Shown: piece after piece, positions 34,045 to 44,263 of the stretch
Layout of the letters: each line of letters begins with the position of its first letter
Position numbering within the stretch: position 1 is the first letter of the stretch
Source of the DNA: Halovenus marina
Lineage (GTDB): Archaea; Halobacteriota; Halobacteria; Halobacteriales; Haloarculaceae
Direction: 5' to 3'
Length of the DNA stretch: 64,000 nucleotides
Assembly: GCF_051414115.1 (NCBI RefSeq)
Contig: NZ_JBLKNZ010000001.1
Coordinates: 1,426,001-1,490,000, forward strand
Notes under the pieces: generated by a model
The model's database searches: none
Seen by the model: the letters and a program-made list of their open reading frames with translations, nothing else
Told to the model about the DNA's origin: nothing
Program-made: the position numbers and the translations under genes

Positions 34045-35376
34045 CTATCGGGTCGTTCCGATCACGATAGCCTGACCGTGTGGCGATTCGTAGATGACTC
34101 GAACGTTGTCGACCGTTCCAACTTCGACAGTGGTCGAGTCGCCAGGCGACAGCGTTCCGCTTCCGGGGTCGACTGCCTCGCTGCCAGCCTGCACTGTCAC
34201 TCGGTCGAGCGGAACGGATTCACCGCCGATGTGAGAGAGCGTTGCGGTCCCGGACTCGACGGAGACAGCAATCGAGGCGAGCACCGGGTCGGCTCCGCCG
34301 CCGGGCGCTTCGATCGGGTGTTGAAGGGCGACATCGACGACCGGCCCGCGTTGCCTGACGGAAAGCGCTCCTCGTCTGTCGATTGCCTCGCTCATCTCTT
34401 CGCTCGTGTACGCGTCCCGCACCGCCTCTGGCGTCACGCTCGCGTCCGGGTCGGCTCGAAGCCACCACCGGTCGACGAGCGTGCCGTCCCCAAGTTGTTT
34501 CGCGTAGCCGACTCTGGTGTTCGACCGGATCGACTCGTCCAGTTCGTCGACGCCCGGCAGTCGTGCAGCGCCACTTCCCATGCCGGGGCTATCGGGATCG
34601 AGCGACCGTGGTGGCAGCGCCTGTGCAGTCAGCGGCCATCCGATATCGTCCGTGTACTGCTCGTACACCGCGGATTCCTCGTGTAGTCGGGGACGCTCGC
34701 CCCGTGCCGTCTCGAACAGCGGCACTGTTCGTTGGACGAACTGCTCGCCGGGCGTGTCGGCATCGGACTTTGCGCTCCCGTAGATGACACCCTCGTCACC
34801 GACGGCCAGCACGTTCGGTTGCTCGCGCGCCGAATGAGTGGCAAACCCCGCGTAGTACGTGATGTCGCTCGCAGTTCCGATCTGCTCGTATTGGGTATCT
34901 GCGAGCCGTGACTCGACATCGGAGCGAGCAAACGATCCGAGGTAGGCCACGCCGAGTTGCAATCCGCCGAGCATTCCCTCGATTTCCTCGAAGTCGATCC
35001 CCAGGTAGCCACCGAACATCGTCCAGGCCGTCACCGATTCGTAGACCCCGGGCGGTAATGCGGACCTGTTGGCCCGGGCGTGTGCAATGTTGTACGCGGC
35101 GTCGAAGGTCACCAGATCCGCCTCCGCGCCCGGAATCCAGTTTCGGAAGCCCGGATCGGTCTGCTCGAGTGATGGGAACGAAGTATCCTCGGAAGAATCT
35201 CCCCCCGTGTCGTCTGTGGTCTCCCCTTCTGCCGTGACGGTGTCCGACGATTCGACGGACGGTTCGTCGTCATCGTCTCCGGAACTGCCGAGTTCTGCAC
35301 AGCCACTGAGAGCGAGCGCCCCAGCGGCCCCCAGCGTGGTCAGACACGCACGGCGTGTGACCGGTGGTTCATCCAT
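34045..35376 (-). CDS. Secreted lipoprotein of unknown function
   Basis: A 443-residue protein from the ATG complementary to 35374-35376. The N-terminus MDEPPVTRRACLTTLGAAG plus LALSGC is a Tat signal with a lipobox, then an Asp/Ser/Thr-rich linker (residues 25-60) and a large mixed domain of about 380 residues with no motif I recognise. Surface-exposed and lipid-anchored. The longer frame to 35622 is discarded because the signal peptide marks the start. Confidence 0.75.
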   Translation of the reverse strand: MDEPPVTRRACLTTLGAAGALALSGCAELGSSGDDDDEPSVESSDTVTAEGETTDDTGGDSSEDTSFPSLEQTDPGFRNWIPGAEADLVTFDAAYNIAHARANRSALPPGVYESVTAWTMFGGYLGIDFEEIEGMLGGLQLGVAYLGSFARSDVESRLADTQYEQIGTASDITYYAGFATHSAREQPNVLAVGDEGVIYGSAKSDADTPGEQFVQRTVPLFETARGERPRLHEESAVYEQYTDDIGWPLTAQALPPRSLDPDSPGMGSGAARLPGVDELDESIRSNTRVGYAKQLGDGTLVDRWWLRADPDASVTPEAVRDAYTSEEMSEAIDRRGALSVRQRGPVVDVALQHPIEAPGGGADPVLASIAVSVESGTATLSHIGGESVPLDRVTVQAGSEAVDPGSGTLSPGDSTTVEVGTVDNVRVIYESPHGQAIVIGTTR

Positions 35377-35431
35377 AGGGAGATATTTCACGGCCGACTC
35401 ATACGTCATTCGGAGACGGCCCATCAGAACT

Positions 35432-37276
35432 TCAGACGTACTCGTCGAGAAAGTCGACGATCTGGGTGTACGCCTCGATCTGATTGTCGAGTTTGGAGAT
35501 GCCGTGGCCCTCGTCGTCGAAAATGAGCGTTTCGACCGGGACGCCCTGGTCCTGTGCCTCCGCCGCGATCTGTTCGGCTTCCTCGACGGGGACGCGCGGG
35601 TCATTCTCGCCGTGGAGGACAAAGAGCGGGGCCTCGATCCGGTCGATGTTGTTGATCGGGCTGATCGATTCGAGAAAGTCGCGGTCGTCTTCGAGCGATC
35701 CGTACTCGGCCTCCCTGAGTTCTCGCCGCCAGGACCCGGTGTTTTCGAGGAAGGTCACGAAGTTGGCGATGCCGACGCTGTCGATTCCGGCCGCCCAGCG
35801 GTCGGGGTACTCCGTCAGCGCGGCGAGTACCATGAAACCGCCGTAGGAGCCACCCTTCGCGACGATCCGGTCCGGGTCGACCGACTCGCGCTCCGTGAGC
35901 CACTCGACCGCGTAGTCGATGTCTTTCACCGAGTCCATGCGCTTTTCGACGTCGTCGAGTTCGGTGTAGTCGGTCCCGTAGCCGGTCGACCCGCGGACGT
36001 TCGGTTCGAGGAGTCCGTACCCTCGCGAGAGAAAGTACTGCCGAAGGCCGGAGAAGGACGGACGACGCTGACTCTCTGGTCCGCCGTGGATGTCGACGAT
36101 GACCGGCGCACCGCCCTCGGGAATCGAGTCGGGCAGCGAGAAAAACGCCGGAATCTCCCGGCCATCGAACGTTCGGTACCGGACGAGTTCGGGCGCGATG
36201 AACGACTCCTGTGGGATGCCAGCGGTCGAGGCCTCCGTGTACTGGTCGCGGGCCTCCTCGACTGCGCGCTCTCGGTGCGACGGGCGGTCGAGGGTGTCGG
36301 CCTCTCTGAGCGCGGGCACATCCAGCACGGAGACGTTCGTGTTTCGGGTGCGTCCAGAGGACGAGAGCGCGATCCGTTCGCCGTCGGGCCCGAAACTCAC
36401 GCCGCCAGCGATAGCGCCCGGCAGGGCTGGCACGGGGAAGGTCGAAAGGTTCGTCGCGCTCTCCAGTTGCCCGAGCGTGAGTTCGGTGTATCCATCGACA
36501 TTCGTTGAGTACACGAGCAGGCCGCTGTCCTCGTCGACGGCGACGCCGTCGATGTTCCACTCGTCCCCGTCTCGGATGGTCGTCTGGTCGCCAGTCTCGG
36601 GGTCGAGGTGAGCGAGCGACAGCGTGTTCGCACCCTCGTCGGTGACCATGTAGATGTCACCATCCGGCCCCCACTGGACACTGTTGTACCGAACGCGGCC
36701 GTCGTGGGGCGTCAGGTGGGTTCGCTCGCCCGTCTCAAGATCCAGCACGTACACGTCCTGGTCGAAGTTCGAGTGTGACTCTGTGAGGATGAGTCGGCGG
36801 TCCTCGGGGTCCCACCCGCCGACCGAGAACCAGCCGTCCCCCTCGAAGACACGCTCTGCCGCCGCTCCGATCTCGTCGCGGCCCTGCACGTACACATCGA
36901 AGACTGACTCGTCCCGGCGATTCGAGGCAAAGGCAAATCGGTCGCCGTCGGAACTGAAGCCGCCCCAGCGGTGCTTGGCCTCGGGGTGGTCGGTCAGTGG
37001 CGTGATCCGCCCGTCCATGTCGAGTCGGAACAGTTGCATCCGCTCGTTGCCGCCCTCGTCCATCCCGAAGACCAATTCCGGTCGGGTCGGAGAGAACCGA
37101 CAGAACGAGACGGGTTCGTCGTAGAAGGTTCGCTGTGTGGGCCACCCGCGCGGTTCCTGTAGCGTCCAGACCTGCGAGACGCCGGTCGTGTCGAGCAGAA
37201 AGGCGACGGTGCCCTCGGGCCCCAGCGACGCCCCATACGCGCTACGGATCGTCAGATAGCGTTCGAGGTCGTACAC
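35432..37276 (-). CDS. S9 (prolyl oligopeptidase) family serine peptidase
   Basis: A 614-residue protein: an N-terminal seven-bladed beta-propeller (WD/TolB-like repeats such as FCRFSPTRPELVFGMDE) and a C-terminal alpha/beta-hydrolase domain. Catalytic triad: Ser in KGGSYGGFM (about residue 475), Asp in GENDPRVP, and His in DDEGHGISK near the end. No signal peptide, so cytoplasmic. Members cleave short peptides, often acyl- or dipeptidyl-releasing. Normal length for the family. Confidence 0.9.
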   Translation of the reverse strand: MYDLERYLTIRSAYGASLGPEGTVAFLLDTTGVSQVWTLQEPRGWPTQRTFYDEPVSFCRFSPTRPELVFGMDEGGNERMQLFRLDMDGRITPLTDHPEAKHRWGGFSSDGDRFAFASNRRDESVFDVYVQGRDEIGAAAERVFEGDGWFSVGGWDPEDRRLILTESHSNFDQDVYVLDLETGERTHLTPHDGRVRYNSVQWGPDGDIYMVTDEGANTLSLAHLDPETGDQTTIRDGDEWNIDGVAVDEDSGLLVYSTNVDGYTELTLGQLESATNLSTFPVPALPGAIAGGVSFGPDGERIALSSSGRTRNTNVSVLDVPALREADTLDRPSHRERAVEEARDQYTEASTAGIPQESFIAPELVRYRTFDGREIPAFFSLPDSIPEGGAPVIVDIHGGPESQRRPSFSGLRQYFLSRGYGLLEPNVRGSTGYGTDYTELDDVEKRMDSVKDIDYAVEWLTERESVDPDRIVAKGGSYGGFMVLAALTEYPDRWAAGIDSVGIANFVTFLENTGSWRRELREAEYGSLEDDRDFLESISPINNIDRIEAPLFVLHGENDPRVPVEEAEQIAAEAQDQGVPVETLIFDDEGHGISKLDNQIEAYTQIVDFLDEYV

Positions 37277-37360
37277 GGACGAAGATGGCGTGGCGGATAC
37301 ATAGACCTTGGCGTCGTCGGAGGGGATTCTGCGAGACGAGAACAGGTTCTTGGGTGTCGC

Positions 37361-38116
37361 TTACATGTACATCCGGTCTACCGGATAGTCGTGGCTCCCG
37401 GGCGACTCGACACCCTCTGTCAGCGAGTTCATCCGGTCGGCCAACTGCTCGTAGTACTCCCGGAACTGTTCGCCCAACTCCCGCAACTCGCTCTCGTCGA
37501 CCTCAAAGTCGTACACGCTCTCGGCCGCCTCGATGAGTCGAAGGGCTGCATCGATGTCCGGACCCGGCGGATGCGTCGGGGTGATGAACACGCCGAGATC
37601 CGGGGCGGTTTCGTCGAGACTGCGCATCGTGAGTTCGCCGACAACCCCATCGAGAAACCCGCCCTGGAGCGGCTTGAACTCCGTGTCGGAGAGTCGCCGT
37701 TCCCGATACTCCGGGGTTGCGACCGTGAACGCATCGTGCTCCTCCGGGCCGTGTGGAAACGGAACGCCGTGCAGGACGAGAATTTCTGTGATCCCCTCGT
37801 TTTCGGCCATATCGAGGAGCGAATCGGTGAACGACCGCGCTGCATCGACCGGAATGAACAGCTCACTGACAAGGAGAGTCAGATCCTTTTCGTCGAGCGT
37901 GTACAGCCGACTGTGATGGCGCGGCACGCCTTCCTCGAAGGGGGCGATCGCGGGGAGGTCTTCGGGGATGACGTGGCCGATCTGTGTCGAGTCGAGATGC
38001 CGAACCAGATAGTCGGTTGCGGTCACACCCGCCATCCCGAAGTGGGCCATACCGACGATCAGTGTGGATGCTGTTTCGGTGCTGGACGACAGTCTGAGGT
38101 CGAATGCGTTTGCCAT
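37361..38116 (-). CDS. PAC2-family (proteasome assembly chaperone-like) protein
   Basis: A 251-residue protein of the archaeal PAC2/DUF75-type ATP-grasp-like family: TLIVGMAHFGMAGVTATDYLV at the N-terminus, DLTLLVSELFIPVD and EILVLHGVPFP strands, and a C-terminal helix. The family is named for its similarity to the eukaryotic proteasome assembly chaperone 2; its archaeal role is not settled. Cytoplasmic. Confidence 0.8.
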   Translation of the reverse strand: MANAFDLRLSSSTETASTLIVGMAHFGMAGVTATDYLVRHLDSTQIGHVIPEDLPAIAPFEEGVPRHHSRLYTLDEKDLTLLVSELFIPVDAARSFTDSLLDMAENEGITEILVLHGVPFPHGPEEHDAFTVATPEYRERRLSDTEFKPLQGGFLDGVVGELTMRSLDETAPDLGVFITPTHPPGPDIDAALRLIEAAESVYDFEVDESELRELGEQFREYYEQLADRMNSLTEGVESPGSHDYPVDRMYM

Positions 38117-38236
38117 ACACTAGTCGATATGTCCACCGAAAACATATGTCTAGAGGGGAAAAACGGCTCTCGACGATGCGTATCCCGATACCATCTCGCA
38201 ACAAACGTTAGCCGTGATGGATCCGTACCCTCGGAT

Positions 38237-38395
38237 ATGCCCGACACGAAAGACGGCCGGGACAAGAAAGGTCACGACGAGGAGAAACGCCAGCGAGAGC
38301 GCGAACTCGACGAGGAACTCGAAGCGGACACGGAGCGGCAACGCGAGGAGCACGAGGAGGAAGCGGCCGAATCAGAACTCGCCGAAGACGAATAA
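38237..38395 (+). CDS. Small highly charged protein (52 residues)
   Basis: MPDTKDGRDKKGHDEEKRQ starts a 52-residue peptide of almost only Asp, Glu, Lys, Arg and His, with an Ala/Glu C-terminus (AESELAEDE). It resembles the short charged proteins found across haloarchaea. There is no domain and the chain is probably helical or disordered. Coding is supported by composition and by the frame being closed both sides; function unknown. Confidence 0.55.
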   Translation: MPDTKDGRDKKGHDEEKRQRERELDEELEADTERQREEHEEEAAESELAEDE

Positions 38396-38436
38396 CGAGT
38401 TTCGGAGACAGACAACTTCCGACAGAGTACCGACGA

Positions 38437-39753
38437 CTAGTCCCCATCCTCGCCCCGATGCATTCCGGGTCGCTGGACGATTCCAGTGCTGGTTTCGACC
38501 GTCAGGAGTTCGGTCGTCGGGGCGGTCGTTCTGGATGGCTCCTCTAACTTCGTCAAGACGACAGCGGTCGCCGCGAAGGCGAAGGTGCTCGCGATGACGA
38601 ACGCGGCTGCGAACCCGATCAGCGTTGCAGTAATCCCGACGAGTAAGGGACCAACAATCCCGCCAGCGCCAGCAGCAGTCGAGCGCAATCCGACGAACGC
38701 GGACTCACGCGAACTCGGAACGGAATCGCCGATGATGGAGACGGTTCCAACATCCATCGCCGAGAATCCGGCTGCGATCACGATGAATGCGACGCCAGCA
38801 GTTGCGGCCCGCAACACGGGCCGCGAGAAGACCACGGCTCCAGCGAGAACGAGCGTGTAGGTTGCACTCAGAACGATCCCCCCGACGATGAGCTGTTTCC
38901 GCGAGCCGCGGTCGGCGAGGCGACCACAAAGCGGCATGAATCCGATCTGTGCAGCAGGCCCGATGGCAAGAATGCCCCCCATGAGTGAGAGTGGGAGGCC
39001 AAGTTCGCCGACGAGATAGATCGGTACGAGGCTACCGACGCCCTGAACTGCGGTGTGTCGGAGGGCGATGCCTGCGTACAACCACGTGAGTCCGGTCTGC
39101 CGAAGTCGTGCCCGCTCGTCCCGATCCGGGACCAACCGTGTGCGAACACTTGTCAGCAGTTCACCGACAGACGGTGACGAATCAGTTGATTCGGCGGGAT
39201 CATCGAAGAAAAAGAGAAGCACGGTCGTGAGCGCGCTCAGTGTGCCGATGACGAAAAAGACCGACGTCGAGGCGAGAGCGCTGAGCAGTGCACTGACCGT
39301 GAGTTGCGCTCCAACGTCGCCTACTGCGGATGCGCTGCTTACGAACCCGACTGACCGGCCTCGATGTGTGCGTCCAGCCAGCCCGCTCACGATCGAAAGC
39401 ACGACCGGACCGAATCCCACCGCGAAGACGGCTCTGAAACCGCGTAGCCCAATCTGCCCCCAGATGCTGTCGATAACGAGAAATCCGGCAGTCACGAGGG
39501 TAGTAAGCGCACTGAGACCAAGCAGGAGGTCCCGCCGACGACCGAGAAGATCACCGATTCCGCCCCAGAGCGGCGAGAAGATCATCGAACTCGTAAAAAA
39601 TATCGTTGCCAACATGCTCACGGCAAGCGGTGAGCCGTCTCGTCCGACATACACCACTAATGCGGTTCCGAGCATCCCCCCACTTGCGGCCTGTGTCGCG
39701 CTCGCGAGACCAATTACGGTTTTTCGCCGTCCGACCAGACCGCTCGAACTCAT
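38437..39753 (-). CDS. Major facilitator superfamily transporter
   Basis: A 438-residue protein from the ATG complementary to 39751-39753, with twelve membrane segments, a loop of about 45 residues in the middle (ESTDSSPSVGELLTSVRTRL) and motif A as GGIGDLLGRRRDLLLG, plus CGRLADRGSRKQLIVGG in the second half. Of drug/metabolite exporter type; substrate unknown. A weakly conserved Thr-rich C-terminus follows. Confidence 0.82.
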   Translation of the reverse strand: MSSSGLVGRRKTVIGLASATQAASGGMLGTALVVYVGRDGSPLAVSMLATIFFTSSMIFSPLWGGIGDLLGRRRDLLLGLSALTTLVTAGFLVIDSIWGQIGLRGFRAVFAVGFGPVVLSIVSGLAGRTHRGRSVGFVSSASAVGDVGAQLTVSALLSALASTSVFFVIGTLSALTTVLLFFFDDPAESTDSSPSVGELLTSVRTRLVPDRDERARLRQTGLTWLYAGIALRHTAVQGVGSLVPIYLVGELGLPLSLMGGILAIGPAAQIGFMPLCGRLADRGSRKQLIVGGIVLSATYTLVLAGAVVFSRPVLRAATAGVAFIVIAAGFSAMDVGTVSIIGDSVPSSRESAFVGLRSTAAGAGGIVGPLLVGITATLIGFAAAFVIASTFAFAATAVVLTKLEEPSRTTAPTTELLTVETSTGIVQRPGMHRGEDGD

Positions 39754-39836
39754 ACAGGATGTGTTCTCGACAGGGATACAAAAGTACACTCAGCGTTCTC
39801 CGAGTCGTGATTGCAACACTCCGAACGCTGTCGAGA

Positions 39837-40463
39837 TCACCCCTTCTCGAGATACGCCATGGCCTGCTCGTCTGAAACTTGTGTGAACGACTCGTAGAAC
39901 TGCCCGACTGCCCCGAAGTGAGTCGGTGTTTCGAGACAGATGACCTCGTCTGCTTCGGATCTGAGACGCTCGACGGTATCCGGTGGCGCGACTGGGACAG
40001 CGAGGACGACACGTTCGGCACCAGCATTTTTGATCTGTCTGAGACACGCGGTCGTCGTCGCGCCCGTGGCGACGCCATCGTCGACGACGAGTACGGTCTT
40101 CCCGCGGAGTTCGAGCGGGCGACGATCACCTCGATATCGCGTGACTTTCTCCTGTGCGGCCGTGCGCTCTGTTTCGATCTGCTCGTGGATGTCGCGCTCC
40201 GAGACGCCGGACTCGTCGATCATCGATTCGTTCAGCCAGACAGTTCCATCGCTCGCGACGGCACCGAGTGCGAGTTCTGGGTTCCACGGTGCTCCGAGTT
40301 TCCGGGCAGCGACGATATCGAGCGACACGCCGAGTCTGTCTGCGACGGCGCGACCAACGGGGAGTCCGCCCCGTGGGATAGCGAGGACGATGTCGGCCTC
40401 GATATCGTGGTCGGCGATGAGCGCGGCGAGCTGTTCGCCAGCGTGTGTGCGGTCTCTGAACAT
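39837..40463 (-). CDS. Phosphoribosyltransferase-family protein
   Basis: A 208-residue protein of the type I PRTase fold. The PRPP-binding loop is VLVVDDGVATGATTTACLRQ (about residue 120), and an N-terminal strand (DIVLAIPRGGLPVGRAVADRL) precedes it. Related haloarchaeal proteins are annotated only as PRTase-like, some acting on purine bases. Which base is used is not readable. Transcribed divergently from the glycosyltransferase with about 155 bases between starts. Confidence 0.85.
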   Translation of the reverse strand: MFRDRTHAGEQLAALIADHDIEADIVLAIPRGGLPVGRAVADRLGVSLDIVAARKLGAPWNPELALGAVASDGTVWLNESMIDESGVSERDIHEQIETERTAAQEKVTRYRGDRRPLELRGKTVLVVDDGVATGATTTACLRQIKNAGAERVVLAVPVAPPDTVERLRSEADEVICLETPTHFGAVGQFYESFTQVSDEQAMAYLEKG

Positions 40464-40618
40464 AGTCTGTCGAACTCTGTGTTCGGATGTGCGGGCGTTT
40501 TCGAACCGCTAGTGTCTCTTCGAAGGGAACAGTAATGAAGTATCACGCGAGTTTCCAGACCGCCCCGTCGTGGTCGAAAAGACAGGGATTTTTGACAGCC
40601 CCACCCGTCCGCAGACAT

Positions 40619-41659
40619 ATGCGCGTGGCGCTCGTCGCGATGGAGACGACACACAGTCGCGACAGCGCCAGTAATCGCCGCTTCGAGCGGATTGCGCGCC
40701 TGCTCGCCGACGCGGGCCACGACGTGACGGTGTTTTGCTCGCAGTGGTGGAACGACTACGACGACGAGTGGCTCCTCGACGGCGTGCGATACTACGGGGT
40801 TACGCTCGGGTCCGCCCCCACCTCGTTTTGCTCGCGGATTCCGGGACTGCTCGCTCGCCATCGCCCTGACGTGGTTCATGTGACGCCACAGCCGCCCCAG
40901 CAGGTCATCGCTGCGAGCGTCGGCGCGACGCTCGCTCGCGCTCCGCTGTTTCTGGAGTGGTACGGCAACGAGGGTCTCGACCCCGACGCACGGGCGACCC
41001 GGTGGGCTATCGGCCGACCCGACCGCATCGTGACGCCGTCGGAGATGGTCCGGACGGAGATTCGAGAACTCGGAGCGGCGGACAGCCAGGTGCAGGTGAT
41101 CCCCGAGAGCATCGACTACGAGCAGGTGCTCGATTCGCGACCGGGCGAGGAGACGGACGTCGTGTACGCGCGCCGACTCGACGAGAGCGCAAACGTCGAG
41201 GACCTGTTGCTCGGGTTGGCAGAGTTGCGCGACCGGGAGTGGACTGCGACTGTCGTCGGTGACGGCCCACGGCGAGACGCGATCGAATCACAGACAGCGG
41301 ACCTGCGGATCGACGACCGCGTCACCTTCGCCGGGGCCTGCGACCGACAGGAGCGACTCTCCATCTACCGGGGCGCACACGCGTTCGTCCAGACGGCATA
41401 CAGCGAGCAGTTCGCGACGGAACTGCTCTGGGCGCTCGCCTGTGGCTGTGTCGGCATCGTCGAGTACCAGGCCGAATCGAGCGCGCACGAACTCATCGAG
41501 AACTACGAGCGAAGCTATCGGGTGACGAACCCACAGCAACTCGCCGACGCCATAGTCGACGCTGGTTCCTTCGAGAGACTAACCGAAGACGACACGTGGC
41601 GGTCCTACGACCACAGCGCCATCATCGAGCGGTACGTGGATGCATACGAGCGCGTGTAG
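40619..41659 (+). CDS. Glycosyltransferase, GT-B fold (family 4-like)
   Basis: A 346-residue protein from ATG 40619, preceded by a TATA-like ATTTTTGAC near 40589. It has an N-terminal nucleotide-sugar-acceptor Rossmann half (MRVALVAMETTHSRDS, VVHVTPQPPQQVI) and a C-terminal donor half (VVGDGPRRDAIE and HAFVQTAYSEQFATELLWALACG), with the family E-x7-E region around EQFATELLWA. Likely adds sugars to lipids or S-layer/pilin glycans; no agl cluster is present. Cytoplasmic. Confidence 0.85.
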   Translation: MRVALVAMETTHSRDSASNRRFERIARLLADAGHDVTVFCSQWWNDYDDEWLLDGVRYYGVTLGSAPTSFCSRIPGLLARHRPDVVHVTPQPPQQVIAASVGATLARAPLFLEWYGNEGLDPDARATRWAIGRPDRIVTPSEMVRTEIRELGAADSQVQVIPESIDYEQVLDSRPGEETDVVYARRLDESANVEDLLLGLAELRDREWTATVVGDGPRRDAIESQTADLRIDDRVTFAGACDRQERLSIYRGAHAFVQTAYSEQFATELLWALACGCVGIVEYQAESSAHELIENYERSYRVTNPQQLADAIVDAGSFERLTEDDTWRSYDHSAIIERYVDAYERV

Positions 41660-41677
41660 TGCCCTGATGGTCGTCTC

Positions 41678-44128
41678 TCACTCGCCGTCTGTACGTTCGA
41701 CGACATCGACAGCGGCGACGTTCGCGGCCACGTCGTGGACGCGGACGATGTCTGCGCCGCGCTCGGCCGCGAGGGCAGTCGCCACGATCGTCGGCTCGTA
41801 TCGCTCGTTCGAGTCGCGACCGATCTGCTCGAACATCGACTTGTGTGAGTGTCCGACCATGAGCGGACAGCCGAGTCCACGGAACTCGTCGAGTCGGCCG
41901 AGGATATCGAAGTCCTCGGCGGGCGTCTTGCCGAAGCCGAATCCCGGATCGACGATGATCTGCGAGCGGTCCAGCCCCGCCTTCTCTGCCAGTAACACGC
42001 GCTCTGTGAGTTCGTCGATGACGTCTTCGACCACATCGTCGTAGGGGACGTCCTTCCCGGGAACGACCGGCGCGTCGATGGAGTGCATCACGACGACCGG
42101 CACCTCGTACTCGGCGGCGACCAGCCGCATCTTCGGATCGGCGAGTCCGGACACGTCGTTGAGGATGTCTGCCCCCGCGTCGAGGGCAGCGCGGGCAACC
42201 TCGGCTTTCCGGGTGTCGACCGAGACGAGCACGTCCAGATCCGCGAGTTCCTCGATGACGGGGACGATCCGAGACTGCTCTGTCGACGCCGGAACTGGAT
42301 CCGCGCCGGGTCTAGTGGATTCGCCGCCGATATCGATGATGTCCGCGCCAGCATCGGCCATCTCGCGGGCACGTGCTATCGCGTCCTCACTGGCCTCGAA
42401 CTCGCCGCCGTCGTGGAAGCTATCCGGCGTGACGTTGAGAATCCCCATGACTGCGGTGCTATCTTCCCACGGGTAGCCGCAAGCGTCGGGGTCGACGTCG
42501 ATTCCGAGCGTCTCGCGGATCTGTTCACCGAGCGGCGCGAGTCCGTATGGCTGGCCCTGTAATTTCTCACAGAGCCGTCGGAACTGCGCCATCGTGGCCA
42601 TCAGCACGACCGAGAGGGGTTCCTCGTCCTGGTCGTTCAGTCCCGAGATGGAACACTCCCCGCCAAGCGAGAGCAGTTCCTCCTTAAGGTACTGGGCCTG
42701 TCGCGGCCGGACGCGCGTTTTCACGACCCGATGGACGCCCTTTCCGCCCATCCGCCACACGCCCGCGTCGGTGACGTGGGCGTCTTCGAGTATCTCGCGC
42801 GCTTCGTCGACGGTGTCCGCTCGCTTGGGGACGTACGCTCGTGACCAGCGCGTTCGTGCCTCGGCGACTGTGTACAGCGACCCGGTGACGAGCACGCAAT
42901 CGTCGGGTCCGGCCGCCTCGATTGCGTCGGCAACGGCTCCCTCCACGTCGGAGCGAGTCCCGACATCGGCGCCGGTTTCGTTCTCGAAGGCCCGCGCGAT
43001 GACGGGTTCGTCCTCGGCGCGGTCACGGTCCGGTTCGCAGGCGGTCACGCGCTCGGCAGCCGAAAGTTCGGCCGCCATCTCGCGGTGGTCCTTGTCGGCC
43101 ATCGCACCGACGACGACGTGCAGGTCCTCGTACTCGAAGGAGTCGAGCGTCTCGGCGAGACTGGCGACACCGCCTGGATTGTGTGCGCCGTCGAGGACGA
43201 CGAGCGGGTCGCGGCCCATCACCTCGAACCGGCCGGGCCAGTGAGCGTTGCGGAGGCCGCGCGCGAGCGTCGCAGTCTCCAGTCCGTCCAGAACGTCGGC
43301 GTCAGCTAACTGTTCGACGAGCGCAACCGCGACGCCAGCGTTCCGTGCCTGATGTGCCCCCAAGAGCGGGAGGCGAGTGTCGACGGTCCGTTCCGGCGTC
43401 TCGATTTCGACGACGCCTTCGAGTCCATCACGACCGCCGTACTCGACGGAGATGGGAGCGTCATCAGCGGCAGAAACCACGAGCGGGTCGGTCTCCTCGC
43501 GGATGGCCGCGAGCGCGTCCCCGCTGGCGGCCGTGACGAGGTTTCGCTCCGCGGGGGCGACGCTCGCCTTGTCCCTGGCGATGGTCTCGACGTCGTCACC
43601 GAGGACGTCTGTGTGTTCGAGCGTCACAGCCGTCACCGCGCTCGCGACGGGGTCGACGACACTCGTCGCGTCGTGCCTGCCGCCGATGCCGACTTCGAGT
43701 ACGGCCACGTCGACGTCCCGGCGGTCGAACTCCCACAGCGCCAGCGCGGTAATCGTCTCGAAGAATGTCGGCGACTCCCCATCTGCGGCGTGGTCGGTCA
43801 CGTACTCCTCGATGGACTCGACAAAGTCGACGACAGCACTCTCGGGGATCGGTCGCTCGTTGACCCGAATCCGTTCGCGCACGTCGTCGAGATGCGGGGA
43901 GGTGTACAGTCCGACGTCGAGTCCAGCCTCCGAGAGCACCGACTCGACCATGCGAGCGGTCGATCCCTTTCCGTTACTGCCCGCAATCTGGACAGTGGGA
44001 ACCGCCTCGTGGGGGTCGTCGAGATGGGCGAGCAGCGCCGCCGTCGCCTCTGTCCCGGGCCGGGAGGGGAACCGCCGCAAGTCAAAGAGGAAATTCGCCG
44101 CCTCGTGAAACCTCATGCTTGTGCTCAT
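41678..44128 (-). CDS. FolC-FolP fusion: folylpolyglutamate synthase/dihydropteroate synthase
   Basis: An 816-residue bifunctional enzyme from the ATG complementary to 44126-44128. The N-terminal half is Mur-ligase-like FolC: IAGSNGKGSTARMVESV (P-loop about residue 50) and SPHLDDVRERIRVNE. The C-terminal half from about residue 555 is FolP: MGILNVTPDSFHDGG, DIIDIGGESTRPGA, ILNDVSG and IIVDPGFGFGKT. It joins p-aminobenzoate to the pterin diphosphate and polyglutamates the product. Such FolCP fusions are known from haloarchaea. About 100 residues between the halves are unassigned. Confidence 0.93.
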   Translation of the reverse strand: MSTSMRFHEAANFLFDLRRFPSRPGTEATAALLAHLDDPHEAVPTVQIAGSNGKGSTARMVESVLSEAGLDVGLYTSPHLDDVRERIRVNERPIPESAVVDFVESIEEYVTDHAADGESPTFFETITALALWEFDRRDVDVAVLEVGIGGRHDATSVVDPVASAVTAVTLEHTDVLGDDVETIARDKASVAPAERNLVTAASGDALAAIREETDPLVVSAADDAPISVEYGGRDGLEGVVEIETPERTVDTRLPLLGAHQARNAGVAVALVEQLADADVLDGLETATLARGLRNAHWPGRFEVMGRDPLVVLDGAHNPGGVASLAETLDSFEYEDLHVVVGAMADKDHREMAAELSAAERVTACEPDRDRAEDEPVIARAFENETGADVGTRSDVEGAVADAIEAAGPDDCVLVTGSLYTVAEARTRWSRAYVPKRADTVDEAREILEDAHVTDAGVWRMGGKGVHRVVKTRVRPRQAQYLKEELLSLGGECSISGLNDQDEEPLSVVLMATMAQFRRLCEKLQGQPYGLAPLGEQIRETLGIDVDPDACGYPWEDSTAVMGILNVTPDSFHDGGEFEASEDAIARAREMADAGADIIDIGGESTRPGADPVPASTEQSRIVPVIEELADLDVLVSVDTRKAEVARAALDAGADILNDVSGLADPKMRLVAAEYEVPVVVMHSIDAPVVPGKDVPYDDVVEDVIDELTERVLLAEKAGLDRSQIIVDPGFGFGKTPAEDFDILGRLDEFRGLGCPLMVGHSHKSMFEQIGRDSNERYEPTIVATALAAERGADIVRVHDVAANVAAVDVVERTDGE

Positions 44129-44263
44129 CGGTGCAGTCCGCTTTAGCGTGACGGTCTCACCCCCACGTGTGGCACCGTCGCTACCACGAGAGATGACCCG
44201 GAGCGGAGCTTCGATGGGCCACAGACCACGAGACATTAGTACCGTGCGAGCGGAGTAGCAGGC